A stretch of 64,000 bases of DNA from Isoetes taiwanensis (lineage: Eukaryota; Streptophyta; Lycopodiopsida; Isoetales; Isoetaceae), in contig JAJEKV010000002.1 in NCBI GenBank assembly GCA_021234155.1, forward strand, positions 8,162,811 to 8,226,810, in the 5' to 3' direction. Positions 48,331 to 57,467 of the stretch are shown piece by piece. Position 1 is the stretch's first letter. Each line of letters starts with the position of its first letter. Below the pieces are notes generated by a model. The model had not been told where the DNA came from. It made no database searches and saw only the letters and a list, made by a program, of their open reading frames with translations. A program made the position numbers and the translations under genes.

Positions 48331-49411
48331 CATGGAGGAAGAAGATGATTGCAAAAGGCTTTGTGCCGAAAAAGGTGTATACTTTCGATTTTTTTTTTTC
48401 GAAATCAGTGTCTTGCATGCATTGCATTTATTATTTTCACTTGTGATAGTTGTGTGGCTTGATTATTGCTCAACTTTGCCTTTATATAAAGTGAACTTTC
48501 CTCTTCCTCATGTGTAGCTTCTGCAGCAGCCACAACAGCTTCAAGCAGCAAATGCTGATGCAAATGTAGCTTCTGATGCAAATGCTGCTGCCACTGCAGC
48601 AGCAACATAACTTTCTTATAAGCCTTTATGATTTACTAGTAGGCTACATTAAGCAGCCATGAGTCCAAACTCCCGTTCACCATGTGTTCATACACAAGCA
48701 ACTTCTCCTTTCCAAATGAATAGTATCCAAGAAAAGTTGAATAGAATTTGATGTTTCCTTGCATCCTGGTCTGCGTACTATTAAGCAGCAGTGAAGCAAT
48801 TAGCTACTTGAATTATTAAGCTTCACTTTTTCTGCTACTTGCGCCAATTTCTCCTGCTTTAACATCCTCCATCTTATGAACAAAAAAGAGTTGCAGCTTG
48901 TACTAACAATGCTGCCACATAATTTCTGATTCCTGCACTTATTTTAGGTTCCTGCGCATTGTTTATCCCTTTACTTCTTGTTATGCACGTTACATTAAAC
49001 ATACAATTTGCAATATTAATATCTTAATATTGGTTTGTTTCTTTGTCTTTAAGTGAGTTGTTTTTCTACGGCAGCATAAAGCCTTGGACTATCTTAACGG
49101 GACAAGCCCAGGTGTTATCTTTAAGATAAAACCCAAGAAGGAGGAAGAAGTTAAAAACAGGGTAAGTGTATTTCATTCAATAATCGTGGTTTGTGTGAAT
49201 TTAAATTTAATCTTATGTTTATAATTTATACATGCAGAATATTTGCTATATTGATAGTGACTCTGATAAAGAACCTGATAAAGAACAGGTATGAAGGGCT
49301 ATCAAAGCGATTCGTATTACATGAAATTCTTTTAATTCAAGCTAATTTCTCCTTTGAACTAATTAGGAGGAAGACAATGATGAAGGCAAAAGAAATGAAG
49401 ATGGACTCTAG
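48331..49411 (+). CDS. Spliced gene 3' end on opposite strand within CACTA
   Basis: Three consecutive exons fit together in phase 0 with canonical sites: 49075-49161 (acceptor GGCAG, donor GTAAGT; HKALDYLNGTSPGVIFKIKP), 49238-49288 (acceptor TGCAG, donor GTATGA; NICYIDSDSDKEPDKEQ) and 49367-49411 (acceptor TTAG; EEDNDEGKRNEDGL then stop). A possible upstream exon is 48331-48374, with an ATG at 48332 (MEEEDDCKRLCAEK) between TTATAG and GTGTAT; its link to 49075 is uncertain because the phase does not match directly. The product would be short, lysine-rich then acidic. I do not recognise it. It runs opposite to the transposase, unlike the classical second CACTA gene, so a captured host gene is the leading guess. 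Confidence 0.45.
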
Positions 49412-49825
49412 AATCAAGAGGGCTGAATCTGAACTTTATTACTTTTAAGTAGTTAAAGGCCCTTCTTTTATTGAGACATTCAGAAAATTCAATGCTCAAT
49501 GTTGAAATTTTTTTTCGAAGCATGAACTCAATGCTCATTTTTATTGTTTACGATCCTTATATATCTATAATGCAATTGATTATTTTGTTTTTGTAGAACC
49601 ATCAAACTTGTCTTTTTCTTATTATTGAAACTTGCCTGTTGCATTTGAGTAACAATGTAGACAAGTGCAATCCACATTTGAAATATATTATTTGTGCGTT
49701 CGTATTGTTATTTTTTACATAGTTTAGTTGCTAGATTGTCACTATTTCGAGAAGGGTGCGTTCTATTCTTTCACAAATTTTTGTTGATAAGTTGACACTA
49801 TTTCACAAATGGTGTCTCTTTAAGT

Positions 49826-50056
49826 TTGCTATTACCTTGTTGTAATTTTGTCACAAGTTATAACCTAAAGCTTGCTATTACCTTGTTGTAATTTTGTCAC
49901 AAGTTGTAACCCAAAGCTCGTCACTACCTTATTGTAATTTTGTCACAAGTTATAACCCAAAGATAGTCACTACCTTGGTGTAATTTGGATATAAGTCATT
50001 ACTCAAAGCTCGTCACTATGTATTTGTAGTTTTGTCACAAATCATTACTTAACATT
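49826..50056 (+). repeat. 46-bp tandem repeat at CACTA right end
   Basis: About five units with a 46-bp period, each containing a form of TACCTTGTTGTAATTTTGTC-ACAAGTTATAAC-CAAAG. They sit about 300-530 bp inside the right terminus. Position and repetition fit subterminal transposase-binding repeats. Confidence 0.8.
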
Positions 50057-50361
50057 GCTATATGCTAGTCACAAACCATGGTACAACTCAACACAATGCT
50101 TCTTGATATTCTTGACACTAAATTGCTATCATAGGTGATGTTAATTTGTCACAATACGAGTTGCAACCTTGTCGGAAACTCTATTAGTGTCGAATTTTTT
50201 TGGTCACAATCTTGACTCAATGGTGGTCACCCCAGTGACCAATGATGACGTCTAATATAGTGTCAAGATTTTGACCATTTTGGGAACATGGTAGGTTCAC
50301 CTAGTGTCCAAAAATTTGCCACTATGCTCGACACTATACCCCCCATTCTCTTGTAGTGTTG

Positions 50362-50397
50362 GTGGTTAGTCAAAATATGAACCGTTGACCCTAAAGA
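50362..50397 (-). pseudogene. Ty3/gypsy RNase H fragment (part 3 of 4)
   Basis: Only 36 bp lie between the CACTA element and the LINE. On the minus strand they encode LGSTVHILTNHQ of the RNase H domain. The fragment joins 53581-53927 upstream (ALKVWQHYLLG) and 41560 downstream (SITHIVSQKRL). It includes one copy of the LINE target duplication (CCTAAAGA, 50390-50397). Confidence 0.85.
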
Positions 50398-50409
50398 GTC
50401 AGCTACGCA

Positions 50410-53262
50410 CCACGCACCATCTTAGATCCACAGCTCCGGCAACAGGCCATTAGGGACTATAAGGCATTCTTGAAATCCAAAAAGCATCGCTACATTGCAG
50501 AAAATCAGCAACGCATGTTTGATCTACTGATGACTGAGCCAAAAGCCTTTTGGCGTAGAGTGCTGTATAAGAGGCATCAACCACCTGGCAATGTTACTAC
50601 AGACCAGTGGAGACAGCGGTTGGAGGAGTTCTATGACCCCCTAGGAGCAATCACTGACGTACCAGATCAGCTAGGAGAAACACTACAGCTTTCAGAGGAG
50701 GACATCCACCAAGGGTCTTAGGCATCTTGCTAATGGTAAAGCAAAGGACATGCAGGGACTTCAGGCCGAGCTGTTGAAATAGGGTGGGCCAGCTTTGCTC
50801 GGGCCTTTGACAGGGATAATCAACCAGGACATCAGAGAGGGCCTCCCGTAGGAATGGATGGTTAGCAAGGTCACCCCTATTCATAAGACGGGAAGCAGGG
50901 ACGACTCCACCAACTACCGTATGATCATGGTGAGCCCGTTACTCGCAAAACTTCTAGCAGGTGTGCCGGAGAAGAAGTTAACGCAATGGGCGGAGGAAAC
51001 TGGAGTACGTGCAGTTGGCCAGGCAGGTTTCCGCCCTGCCCACTCCACGAGTGATCATATTTTTATTCTCAGAATCCTTATGGAAGCTAGCCGCAATGCA
51101 CGACGTGACTTGTATTGCTGTTTCGTGGATTTTAAGACGGCATATGATACGGTCCCTCGGGACCTGTTGTGGTAACGCTTGCAGGAGCTACATGTCCCTC
51201 AGGATTTGCAGAATGCCATCTACCGGCTTTATGACGGAATATATGCCACTTTGCCTGCGTCAGACCACCGGGTGAACAACACCATAGGTGTTAAACAGGG
51301 ATGCCCATTATCTCCAACGCTTTTTGGACTCTATATTGACAAGTTGGAGACCTGGATGCAAGAACATGGAGGTGGTGGCCCGCAGTTGCCAGAGGCATAT
51401 ACAGTACAACAGTTGCTCTATGCAGACGATCTAGGCTTATTGTCCCATACAGCTAGGAGTATGTAGGAACATTTGGATGCTCTCAGTCAATTCTGTGACA
51501 TAGCAGGAATGACAGTCAACCAGCAGAAAACCAAGTTGTTGCCAATCCTGTCTGCGCAGCATGATATCCCAGACTTCTATTACAGAGGACAAAGGATGGA
51601 AGTTGTAAGAACCTTTAAGTATGGGAATCGATTTCTCTGCTAACATGCTATGGGATGACTGTGTAGAAAGAAGGGTCAGCGGGGGATGGAAAGCCCTGTA
51701 TACAATGCAGAATAGCTGTTACAGAATAGATCTCTGCGATTGGGCACGCAAAGCACACCTGTTCTGAGCACTCGTGGAACCAGTATTGCAGTATGGTATG
51801 GGGGCCAGCGGTTAGCGAGGGTACTTGGGATAAGCTAAAGAGGGTACAGAAGGCTTTCCTGACATATAGCCTAGGCGTCAAGGACACGGTGCCTTATCCG
51901 ATTTTGCTGTATGAGACTGGCTTTTGGCCCCTGCAGCATTCCGCTATGCGCAGGCACCTTGCGTATTTCCATAAGGTTGACAGAATGGATGCACAACGTC
52001 TTCCTCCCCGGGCTCTGTTATTGGCACAAGGGCCACAACGTCTGAAGAGAGTGTGGCAGGAGCATTGTAGGGGATGGTTCGCAAGATGGTCCATAGACTA
52101 TCAACACCAGGGTAATAAAGAGAGGCTAAAACTCGCCAAATGGCGATTTTTTAGACCTTTACTAAAATTTCGTGGCTAAAGTTTATAAGGGTCATTTCTT
52201 AAAAAAAATAAAAAATTAGCCATTCCAAAAGGTAGAAAATTTTGGACGTTCAGGGTTTAGCCGAGATTGACTGCGGCATTGGCGTGCTGAATCGCCTTCC
52301 CTGAAGCTGATTAGGCGCGCCCAGATTAATTCAAATAGCTATGTCTAATCTATTCATATACATCTTTCATTTAGGAATCGCCATATCGAAGAACCACGAC
52401 CATTACACTATTGCAATGTTAACATTGAAAAAAACTCCCACCTTTTTTATTATGTTTGCTATTTCCATTCACATAGCATACAATGTAGTTCGTCTGAATA
52501 TGGAAGATTGTCAGACCCAACCCCATGGTTAGATATGCACCATCATCATCATCGTATTATTGTTGTTGGTACCCACAGATACACGCACATTATCACTTCT
52601 CTTTAAATATATCAACTAAAATACGCATGATAACTTGCTTAGTTCAACAATTGCCGTTTAGCTACCACCAACAAAGACAAAATTGCCAACATAAGAATTT
52701 TTAAATTATACGAACTTTATAATTTCGCCAAGTGGGAAGAAAACTAAAGGGCTTGACTGTATCACATTTTGCCAAAACAAAAATGTACGGACTCTTGTTT
52801 TTATAGCTTTAGCCAACCTTTATTTGGATACGAAAACATTTAGGGTCCTTAAAATTTACCCTGATCAACACATCATGGATACGTCGGATATCGCGGAGCA
52901 GGAGCTCCAAATGAGCGCTTTGCTGCCTCTCTGTGGGATGCGACCACTCTTGCAAAGCCCAAAACAGAGCACTACCACACGCAGGTTAATCCATCGCTTG
53001 AACATGGCCTCCACCAGTATTTGAAGGCACACATCTCTACCAAGAAACGGAGAGCTATAGCTGCAATAAGGACAGGGTCCCACCATCTCAGAATTGAGAC
53101 AGGCCGCTGGGGTACGGATGGAGGGCAGGGAATCCCCCGGCATGAGAGATTATGCCAGCGCTGTCACATGAAAATAGTAGAAGATGAACACCATGCTCTA
53201 CAGGAATGCCCAGCATATGCACACATCCGAGCAGCTCATGCCGATCTAGATGCTCTGAGATA
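50410..53262 (+). pseudogene. LINE ORF2: reverse transcriptase and C-terminal domain
   Basis: The order of motifs is: linker LDPQLRQQAIRDYKAFLKSK and EPKAFWRRVLYKRHQ; RT block with KVTPIHKTGSRDDSTNYRMI (50867 on), GQAGFRPAHSTSDHIFILRI and CCFVDFKTAYDTVPRDLLW (51118-51174); then GVKQGCPLSPTLFGLYIDKL (51288-51347) and an intact LLYADDLGLL box (51414-51443). After the insert come SALLPL, KKRRAIAAIRTGSHHLRIET (53041-53100) and the C-terminal CQRCHMKIVEDEHHALQECP motif (53155-53214). Stops at 50719, 51173 and 51462 plus frame slips make it inactive. The best preserved member of its family here. Confidence 0.85.
52130..52845. mobile_element. Unclassified insert in the LINE, possible miniature element
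   Basis: LINE coding sequence stops near 52130 (GNKERLKLA) and resumes near 52846 (RVLKIYPDQHIM). Compared with the parallel copy at 36.9-37.3 kb, about 0.7 kb of AT-rich non-coding DNA has been added. Near the edges TGGCTAAAGTTTATAA (52172-52187) and the complement of TGGCTAAAGCTATAA (52802-52816) form a weak inverted repeat. I could not define a target duplication, so the exact ends and class are open. Confidence 0.4.
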
Positions 53263-53580
53263 GCAATTCATCAACTGCTGGCTTCGCCAATGGTTGCACG
53301 TCTCGCATCCTACATTCTGCAAGTCTCCACCGTCAGGGAGTCCCTCACAGCACAGGGAATTTGAGCGCCCAGATAGGGCCTCTCAACGCCTACTACAAGG
53401 GGTTTTCCTCCCACATGGGGGGTTTTTTCATCCCAGTGGTAGAGACACATTGTACAGGGTTTCTGTGGTTTTCTTTTGTGTTTGGAAACTTTCCGCTATA
53501 TTGTATCACCGTCTCATAGGCTAGTTGGCCTCCGTGGACGTTAAAATATACTTCCTTCCTTCCTTCCTTCCTTCCTTCCT

Positions 53581-53946
53581 AAAAGATAGTGTTGCCACAC
53601 TTTCAAAGCATGAATCATAGCCAGAAATTCTTTATCATAAACACCGTATCTACTTTCAGTGTCAGAAAACTTAAGACTTCCATAAGCAATAGGATGACTC
53701 TCCTGCATCAAAACTGCGACCAAAGCCATACCACTTGCATCAACACATAACAAGTGAGGTAGACCAAACTTTAGCAAATGCAGAACAAGAGGATTAATCA
53801 TGGCATCCTTTAAAACTTGGAAAGGGAATTGATGATTATAATTCCATTGGAAAGCAACATCTTGTCGTAGCATAGACTTGAAGCTAACCGAGCAAAATTC
53901 TGTACAAACTTCCTGTAGTAGCTGCATGAGCCCAAAAAGGAATGCA
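53581..53946 (-). pseudogene. Ty3/gypsy RT end and RNase H (part 2 of 4)
   Basis: Minus strand: FLGSCSYYRKFVQNFARLAS (about 53934-53875, after a short homopolymer slip), then FQVLKDAMINPLVLHLLKFG, LLCVDASGMALVAVLMQ with the RNase H catalytic D, HPIAYGSLKFSDTE, and YDKEFLAMIHALKVWQHYLL. It is cut on the left by the LINE and on the right by the translocase-bearing segment. Confidence 0.9.
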
Positions 53947-53977
53947 GCTACAAACCATTACATCTAACACTCTAAAA

Positions 53978-54372
53978 TTAACACACAAACCATTACATCT
54001 AACACTCTAAAATTAAATCCCCCTTCAAACCCCCTTTGGTTTGGGTGCATATTCACACGGGGGGTGACTCCGGGCAACGAGAGCTGTTGGATAGGCATAT
54101 TCACCCCTTATTCCGTAATCTACACCGTACACAAAGTTCCTCATTTGTGGGGTATGGATGTATGGAATTTGCTATACTGTATAACAAGATTTGCAAAATA
54201 CTCTAAGATTTGAGGTAATATACTATATGGTGTTGATTTTGTACGTGCAAAACATAATTATAGGGGCTCTCGCTGCCCTACGTCACCCCCCGTGTGAATA
54301 TGCACCCAAACCAAAGGGGGTTTGAAGGGGGATTTAATTTTAGAGTGTTAGATGTAATGGTTTGTGTGTTAA
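53978..54372. mobile_element. Fold-back miniature element with about 107-bp inverted repeats
   Basis: The first roughly 90 bases (TTAACACACAAACCATTACA...CACGGGGGGTGAC) are a perfect inverted copy of the last 90. Similarity continues to GGGCA-CGAGAGC, so about 107 bp per arm around a 180-bp centre. Both ends are TTAA, which may be a duplicated target or part of the arm. A 31-bp piece of the left arm is repeated just outside it (53951-53981 versus 53987-54017). No coding capacity. The superfamily is unclear. Confidence 0.8.
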
Positions 54373-54402
54373 CCCAAAAATTTTTGGGCCCCTTCGGGGC
54401 CC
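54373..54402. other. Two adjoining perfect hairpins
   Basis: CCCAAAAATTTTTGGG (54373-54388) overlaps GGGCCCCTTCGGGGCCC (54386-54402, 7-bp stem, TTC loop). They abut the fold-back element's right end. They could be the terminus of another miniature element or a cruciform-prone site. Confidence 0.6.
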
Positions 54403-55469
54403 TAAGAATTGATGAATGAACTAGAAAACATTTGTAATTATATGTGTCATATGTGTTATATGTGTTGTTGTATAAAGAACATATTTAGGCCCGAATTGTA
54501 ATGATGTCGTAGATATGTTTAAATAGGCATTTCTATGATACAATACAATGTATAATAAGCAAGTAGATCAAATAATTAAAGTCATTGTGAGGGTGACATT
54601 AGAATACAAAGGAAACCCTGAAATATTTAGAGAATAATAGTGCATTTGAACTTCATAGTTTGCATCAGACATGCCATTAAATAGTTCATGCATCAAGGCA
54701 ACTTCATAGTTCAAATAATAATGGCTAACAAATAATCTGGCTATCATGTCATTAGGGCAACTTCATAGTTCAAATAATATTATGGTCTATCTACTATAAT
54801 AAATATTTAAACTAAATTTAGAGAAAACATACACTGGTTCCATATCCAGCATAGGTCTTAAGCCATAAATATGCATTTCTGATCTATGGAAGTTACGTTT
54901 CACTATATTTGCTTTCTAGGAAGCAGTATCATCATAAATAAAATAGTGGATAACATCATACTCGATATAGTTCGTAGCCATTCTATGGCTTTGAAGCATG
55001 TAACAGTTCAAGTTCATGCATCTTGTAAACAAAAAGATAATAAAATTGAATTAGCAATTTTTTTAATCATTTTTCTCAAGGATCTGCGAAGAACCTCATA
55101 TACGAAGACACTCCAATCATATTTCGTCCATCCCAACAGTTTCTTTGTCACATTTCCATCTCGCTTCTAATCTCAAAAAGTTGCATATGGAACCGCTTCT
55201 AGATCTTGAAATGCTTGAATTCTTCTATGTCCAGGATTAAGATTTTGGCATTTGGTTGCATTGAGCATGTCCCATTTGTTGAGAAGAGTCTTTGCTGGGT
55301 CAGGATTATCAAGCCTAAGATCTAAACTATAGTTTCCAGTCCTATTGTCCAAACAAAGTGCAAAAAATATAGTGCCAGATGATATGTTTTTGCTCTGAGA
55401 TGATATGTTTTTGCTACATAAGTCAGATCATCCATGCGAGAATAGCTCCATATCCAATAAGGTTGTGAC

Positions 55470-57040
55470 ATCCAAGGGAATATATGCCATCTCTTCGCAT
55501 GGATCAAACAAACTATATTTGGCACTTTTGCTGAAGATGTTTTGCAAAGCCCCTACATAGACAGCTGCTAGAAGTGGAGTAAGGCCGACGCTTCCAAGGA
55601 AAGGAGTCAGAGGAGCAATTGAATAACACTAATGCAAAGAAGGCAACTCGGTTATGAGCAACACAGTTTGGAGTAATGGTGGCAGCCACACCCCATCCAT
55701 ACTTTTCGAATATAACGCGACTCAAGAGGATCATTGTGAAGGTTGCAATCCGGTGTGTGTTGAGAAATCTCCCATAAATGTAGAGTACTCATTTGGGCTT
55801 GGAAACTGCTCCACAAACATATAACCTTTACTATTTTACAACATGACCGCTTGAAAAAATTCTGAACAATACTTACTTGAGCTTTTGGTTTTCCTTTCCA
55901 TGTCACCTCTACCAGATTAATGCTTATGCCATATGCCACCACCAGAGTAGCCAGGTCTCTGATATATCTTGAGCTCAATAAAAGTTTCGCACTTTCCACC
56001 ATAGTTAGCTTGGGCTTATCCTTCTGTAGAATTCCCACGTATTTCATCAAAAATTTCATAAAAAATACACAGAAGTTCGTCATCACCAGAGATTAAGCGA
56101 TGGGAAAAAAAAATCCAATGTCATTCGGTAACTTACCTTCTTTCTGGGTAAAAGCATGTTAGGGTGTACCACTTTTGGAACCTGCAAAAGTACATACACT
56201 AGGTACTTCAGAACTGGGTACTTTCTCATTTTTCTTTTCATTAAAACTAATACAAAAATCCAAAATAAAAGTCAAGGACATGGTAATATTCAAAGTTAAG
56301 ATAAAGATAATGCTATCGGAGACCAATATATATATAAAAAGTTCTAAAACATACCTTATATTGAGATATTATACAGGTACCCAGTACCCAGTCGTGGCTA
56401 CCTTTTTAGGTACCTTTTTGGTCACTAAATAATACTTTTTAAGGGACACCCTAACATGCTTTTACCCTTCTAGCTTCAACTTTGTTTTGGGTAGAGTGGG
56501 ATCGTTGAGGACAAACTTGTTCACCGACCAATAAATACCACAGATTACCAGACCTAGCATTACCACCAGCCCCATCATTCCTTTTAGAGACATGGCCCAT
56601 CCGTCTACAGCAGGACCCAACTGGACTCTAAGTCGTGAAAAATATTTCACTGTTCTACCAGAGAAGACCAGAGCAATATTGGCCCCCAATCCAAACAGAG
56701 GGTAAAATTGTTTTGCTTCATCAACAAGTGGTAATCAGGGAGAATTCTAAATTAAAAAAAAATGTCTCTAAATCTCCGTGATAGTCAATTGTACTACTTA
56801 CGATTTGCAAAACCCTTTAAAAAGAACGGAAACCACAACATCGCCTCCCCAAAGCTCGCCATTACATAGAACAATGCAAATGACCAGATCCAAGAATGGC
56901 TATGGGACTTAAAAATCGAGGACCCGTAGTCTCAGAACAATGAATCTGCTAGGGCAACGGGATGTAACACATCCCTCAATGGGTACAATAAAAAGGCAAA
57001 TGCTCAAGAAGCCAATGAAAGGAAAAAATGCATGCATAAG
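55470..57040 (-). pseudogene. Plastid-envelope ATP/ADP translocase (NTT/AATP) pseudogene
   Basis: The family exchanges ATP and ADP across the inner plastid envelope with 11-12 membrane segments. On the minus strand, a frame near 56960 reads ALADSL, leading to WIWSFALFYVMA and, after a slip, ELWGGDVVVSVLFKGF, ending at GTAAGT (56801). Next comes DEAKQFYPLFGLGANIALVF to LPKTKLKLE (56736-56472), including SGRTVKYFS and GPAVDGWAMSLKGMM. A donor-like GTAAGT (56134 down) and acceptor TTCTACAG (56023) frame an intron. The following exon reads KDKPKLTMVES, YIRDLATLVVAYGISINLVE, YGWGVAATITP, LLAAVYVGALQNIFSKSAKY and DPCEEMAYIPLD (about 55480), then homology stops. Frameshifts and a miniature element in an exon make it dead. 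Retained introns mean it was copied as DNA, not from mRNA. Confidence 0.85.
56146..56467. mobile_element. Miniature inverted-repeat element in the translocase exon
   Basis: Ends are GGGTAAAAGCATGTTAGGGT plus GT, inverted at both sides (22 bp perfect, 24 of 25). The 4-bp repeat TTCT flanks it (56142-56145, 56468-56471). The insertion lies just after the codons for KTKLKLE and before the exon's donor site. Length 322 bp, no coding capacity. The superfamily is not obvious from a 4-bp duplication. Confidence 0.8.
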
Positions 57041-57467
57041 TACTAAGGACCCCCCTCCGTCATCAATCGGATCTCCCGCACATCCTTGCTTGCAAAAATT
57101 TGTAGACCGACATCGATCCTTGGTCTAGAAGGACTAAATCTCCATCGATTTGAAATGTACCATGCACCGTGTATCTCTCCTCTAAATCCCCTTCACTCAC
57201 GAACCTAAAGATGAACCCTAAAGTTGAATGCCTCGTTGCTTGCATGGCCTTAGTAAAATTAAATTAATTAAGTTTTTAAGGAACAAAAACATGCAAGGCA
57301 AAACCATTGCAAAACCATAGATAAAATGCCATTCAAATATATGAATCCAGTGTGCACTCTAGATATACTGATTAGTATGCCTCGTGCAATACGCCCATGA
57401 AATCATATAAAAACCATGCCAAAAAATGTATAAAATCACAAAAAAAACCCCCTGTTATAATGCTACA

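Larger units (their letters stand above)
41561..50358 (-). mobile_element. CACTA (En/Spm) DNA transposon, complete ends
   Basis: The left end starts CACTACAAGAGGATGGGGGG and continues GTATAGTGTC. The right end is its complement, with one substitution and one fewer G. The 3-bp target duplication TTG flanks it at 41558-41560 and 50359-50361. CACTA termini, 3-bp duplication and a TNP2-type transposase define the superfamily. Subterminal regions carry repeated GTGTCAA words (left) and a 46-bp tandem repeat with TTGTCACAA (right), the usual place for transposase binding. Length is 8798 bp. It interrupts the gypsy RNase H codons; excising it restores the frame. Confidence 0.95.
50398..53580 (+). 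mobile_element. 5'-truncated LINE with (TTCC) tail, inserted in gypsy
   Basis: Lies between CCTAAAGA (50390-50397) and CCTAAAAGA (53578-53586), a slightly imperfect target duplication that is part of the gypsy coding sequence. It ends with the stem-loop AGGCT-AGTT-GGCCT (53518-53531), CCGTGGACG, TTAAAA and a TTCC array (53551-53580). The 5' end is missing, since the first readable codons are in the linker before the RT. It carries a later insertion at about 52.13-52.85 kb. Confidence 0.9.
53953..57461. mobile_element. 3.5-kb segment carrying a host gene copy, inserted in gypsy
   Basis: The gypsy reading frame is broken between PAPTSIANM (57.47 kb side) and LHSFLGSCSYY (53.94 kb side). The exact 6-bp repeat GCTACA flanks the intervening DNA (53947-53952 and 57462-57467), extendable to 8 bp with one mismatch. 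Joining across it restores the gypsy frame. The insert contains the ATP/ADP translocase pseudogene and two inverted-repeat miniatures. I see no matching terminal inverted repeats at its edges, so the vehicle is unidentified. Confidence 0.6.

Noticed and set aside
53978-54372. Calling the fold-back a piggyBac element
   Set aside because: TTAA at the tips is palindromic and may belong to the arms; no CCY-type piggyBac ends or transposase.
55140-55460. A second captured gene (lectin- or kinase-like) beyond the translocase
   Set aside because: Readable stretches such as LDLRLDNPDPAKTLLNKWDM exist on the minus strand, but I cannot tie them to a family with confidence.
53953-57461. Calling the translocase-bearing insert a Helitron
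   Set aside because: No convincing 5' TC or 3' CTRR with hairpin was seen at the edges, and Helitrons do not make a 6-bp duplication.
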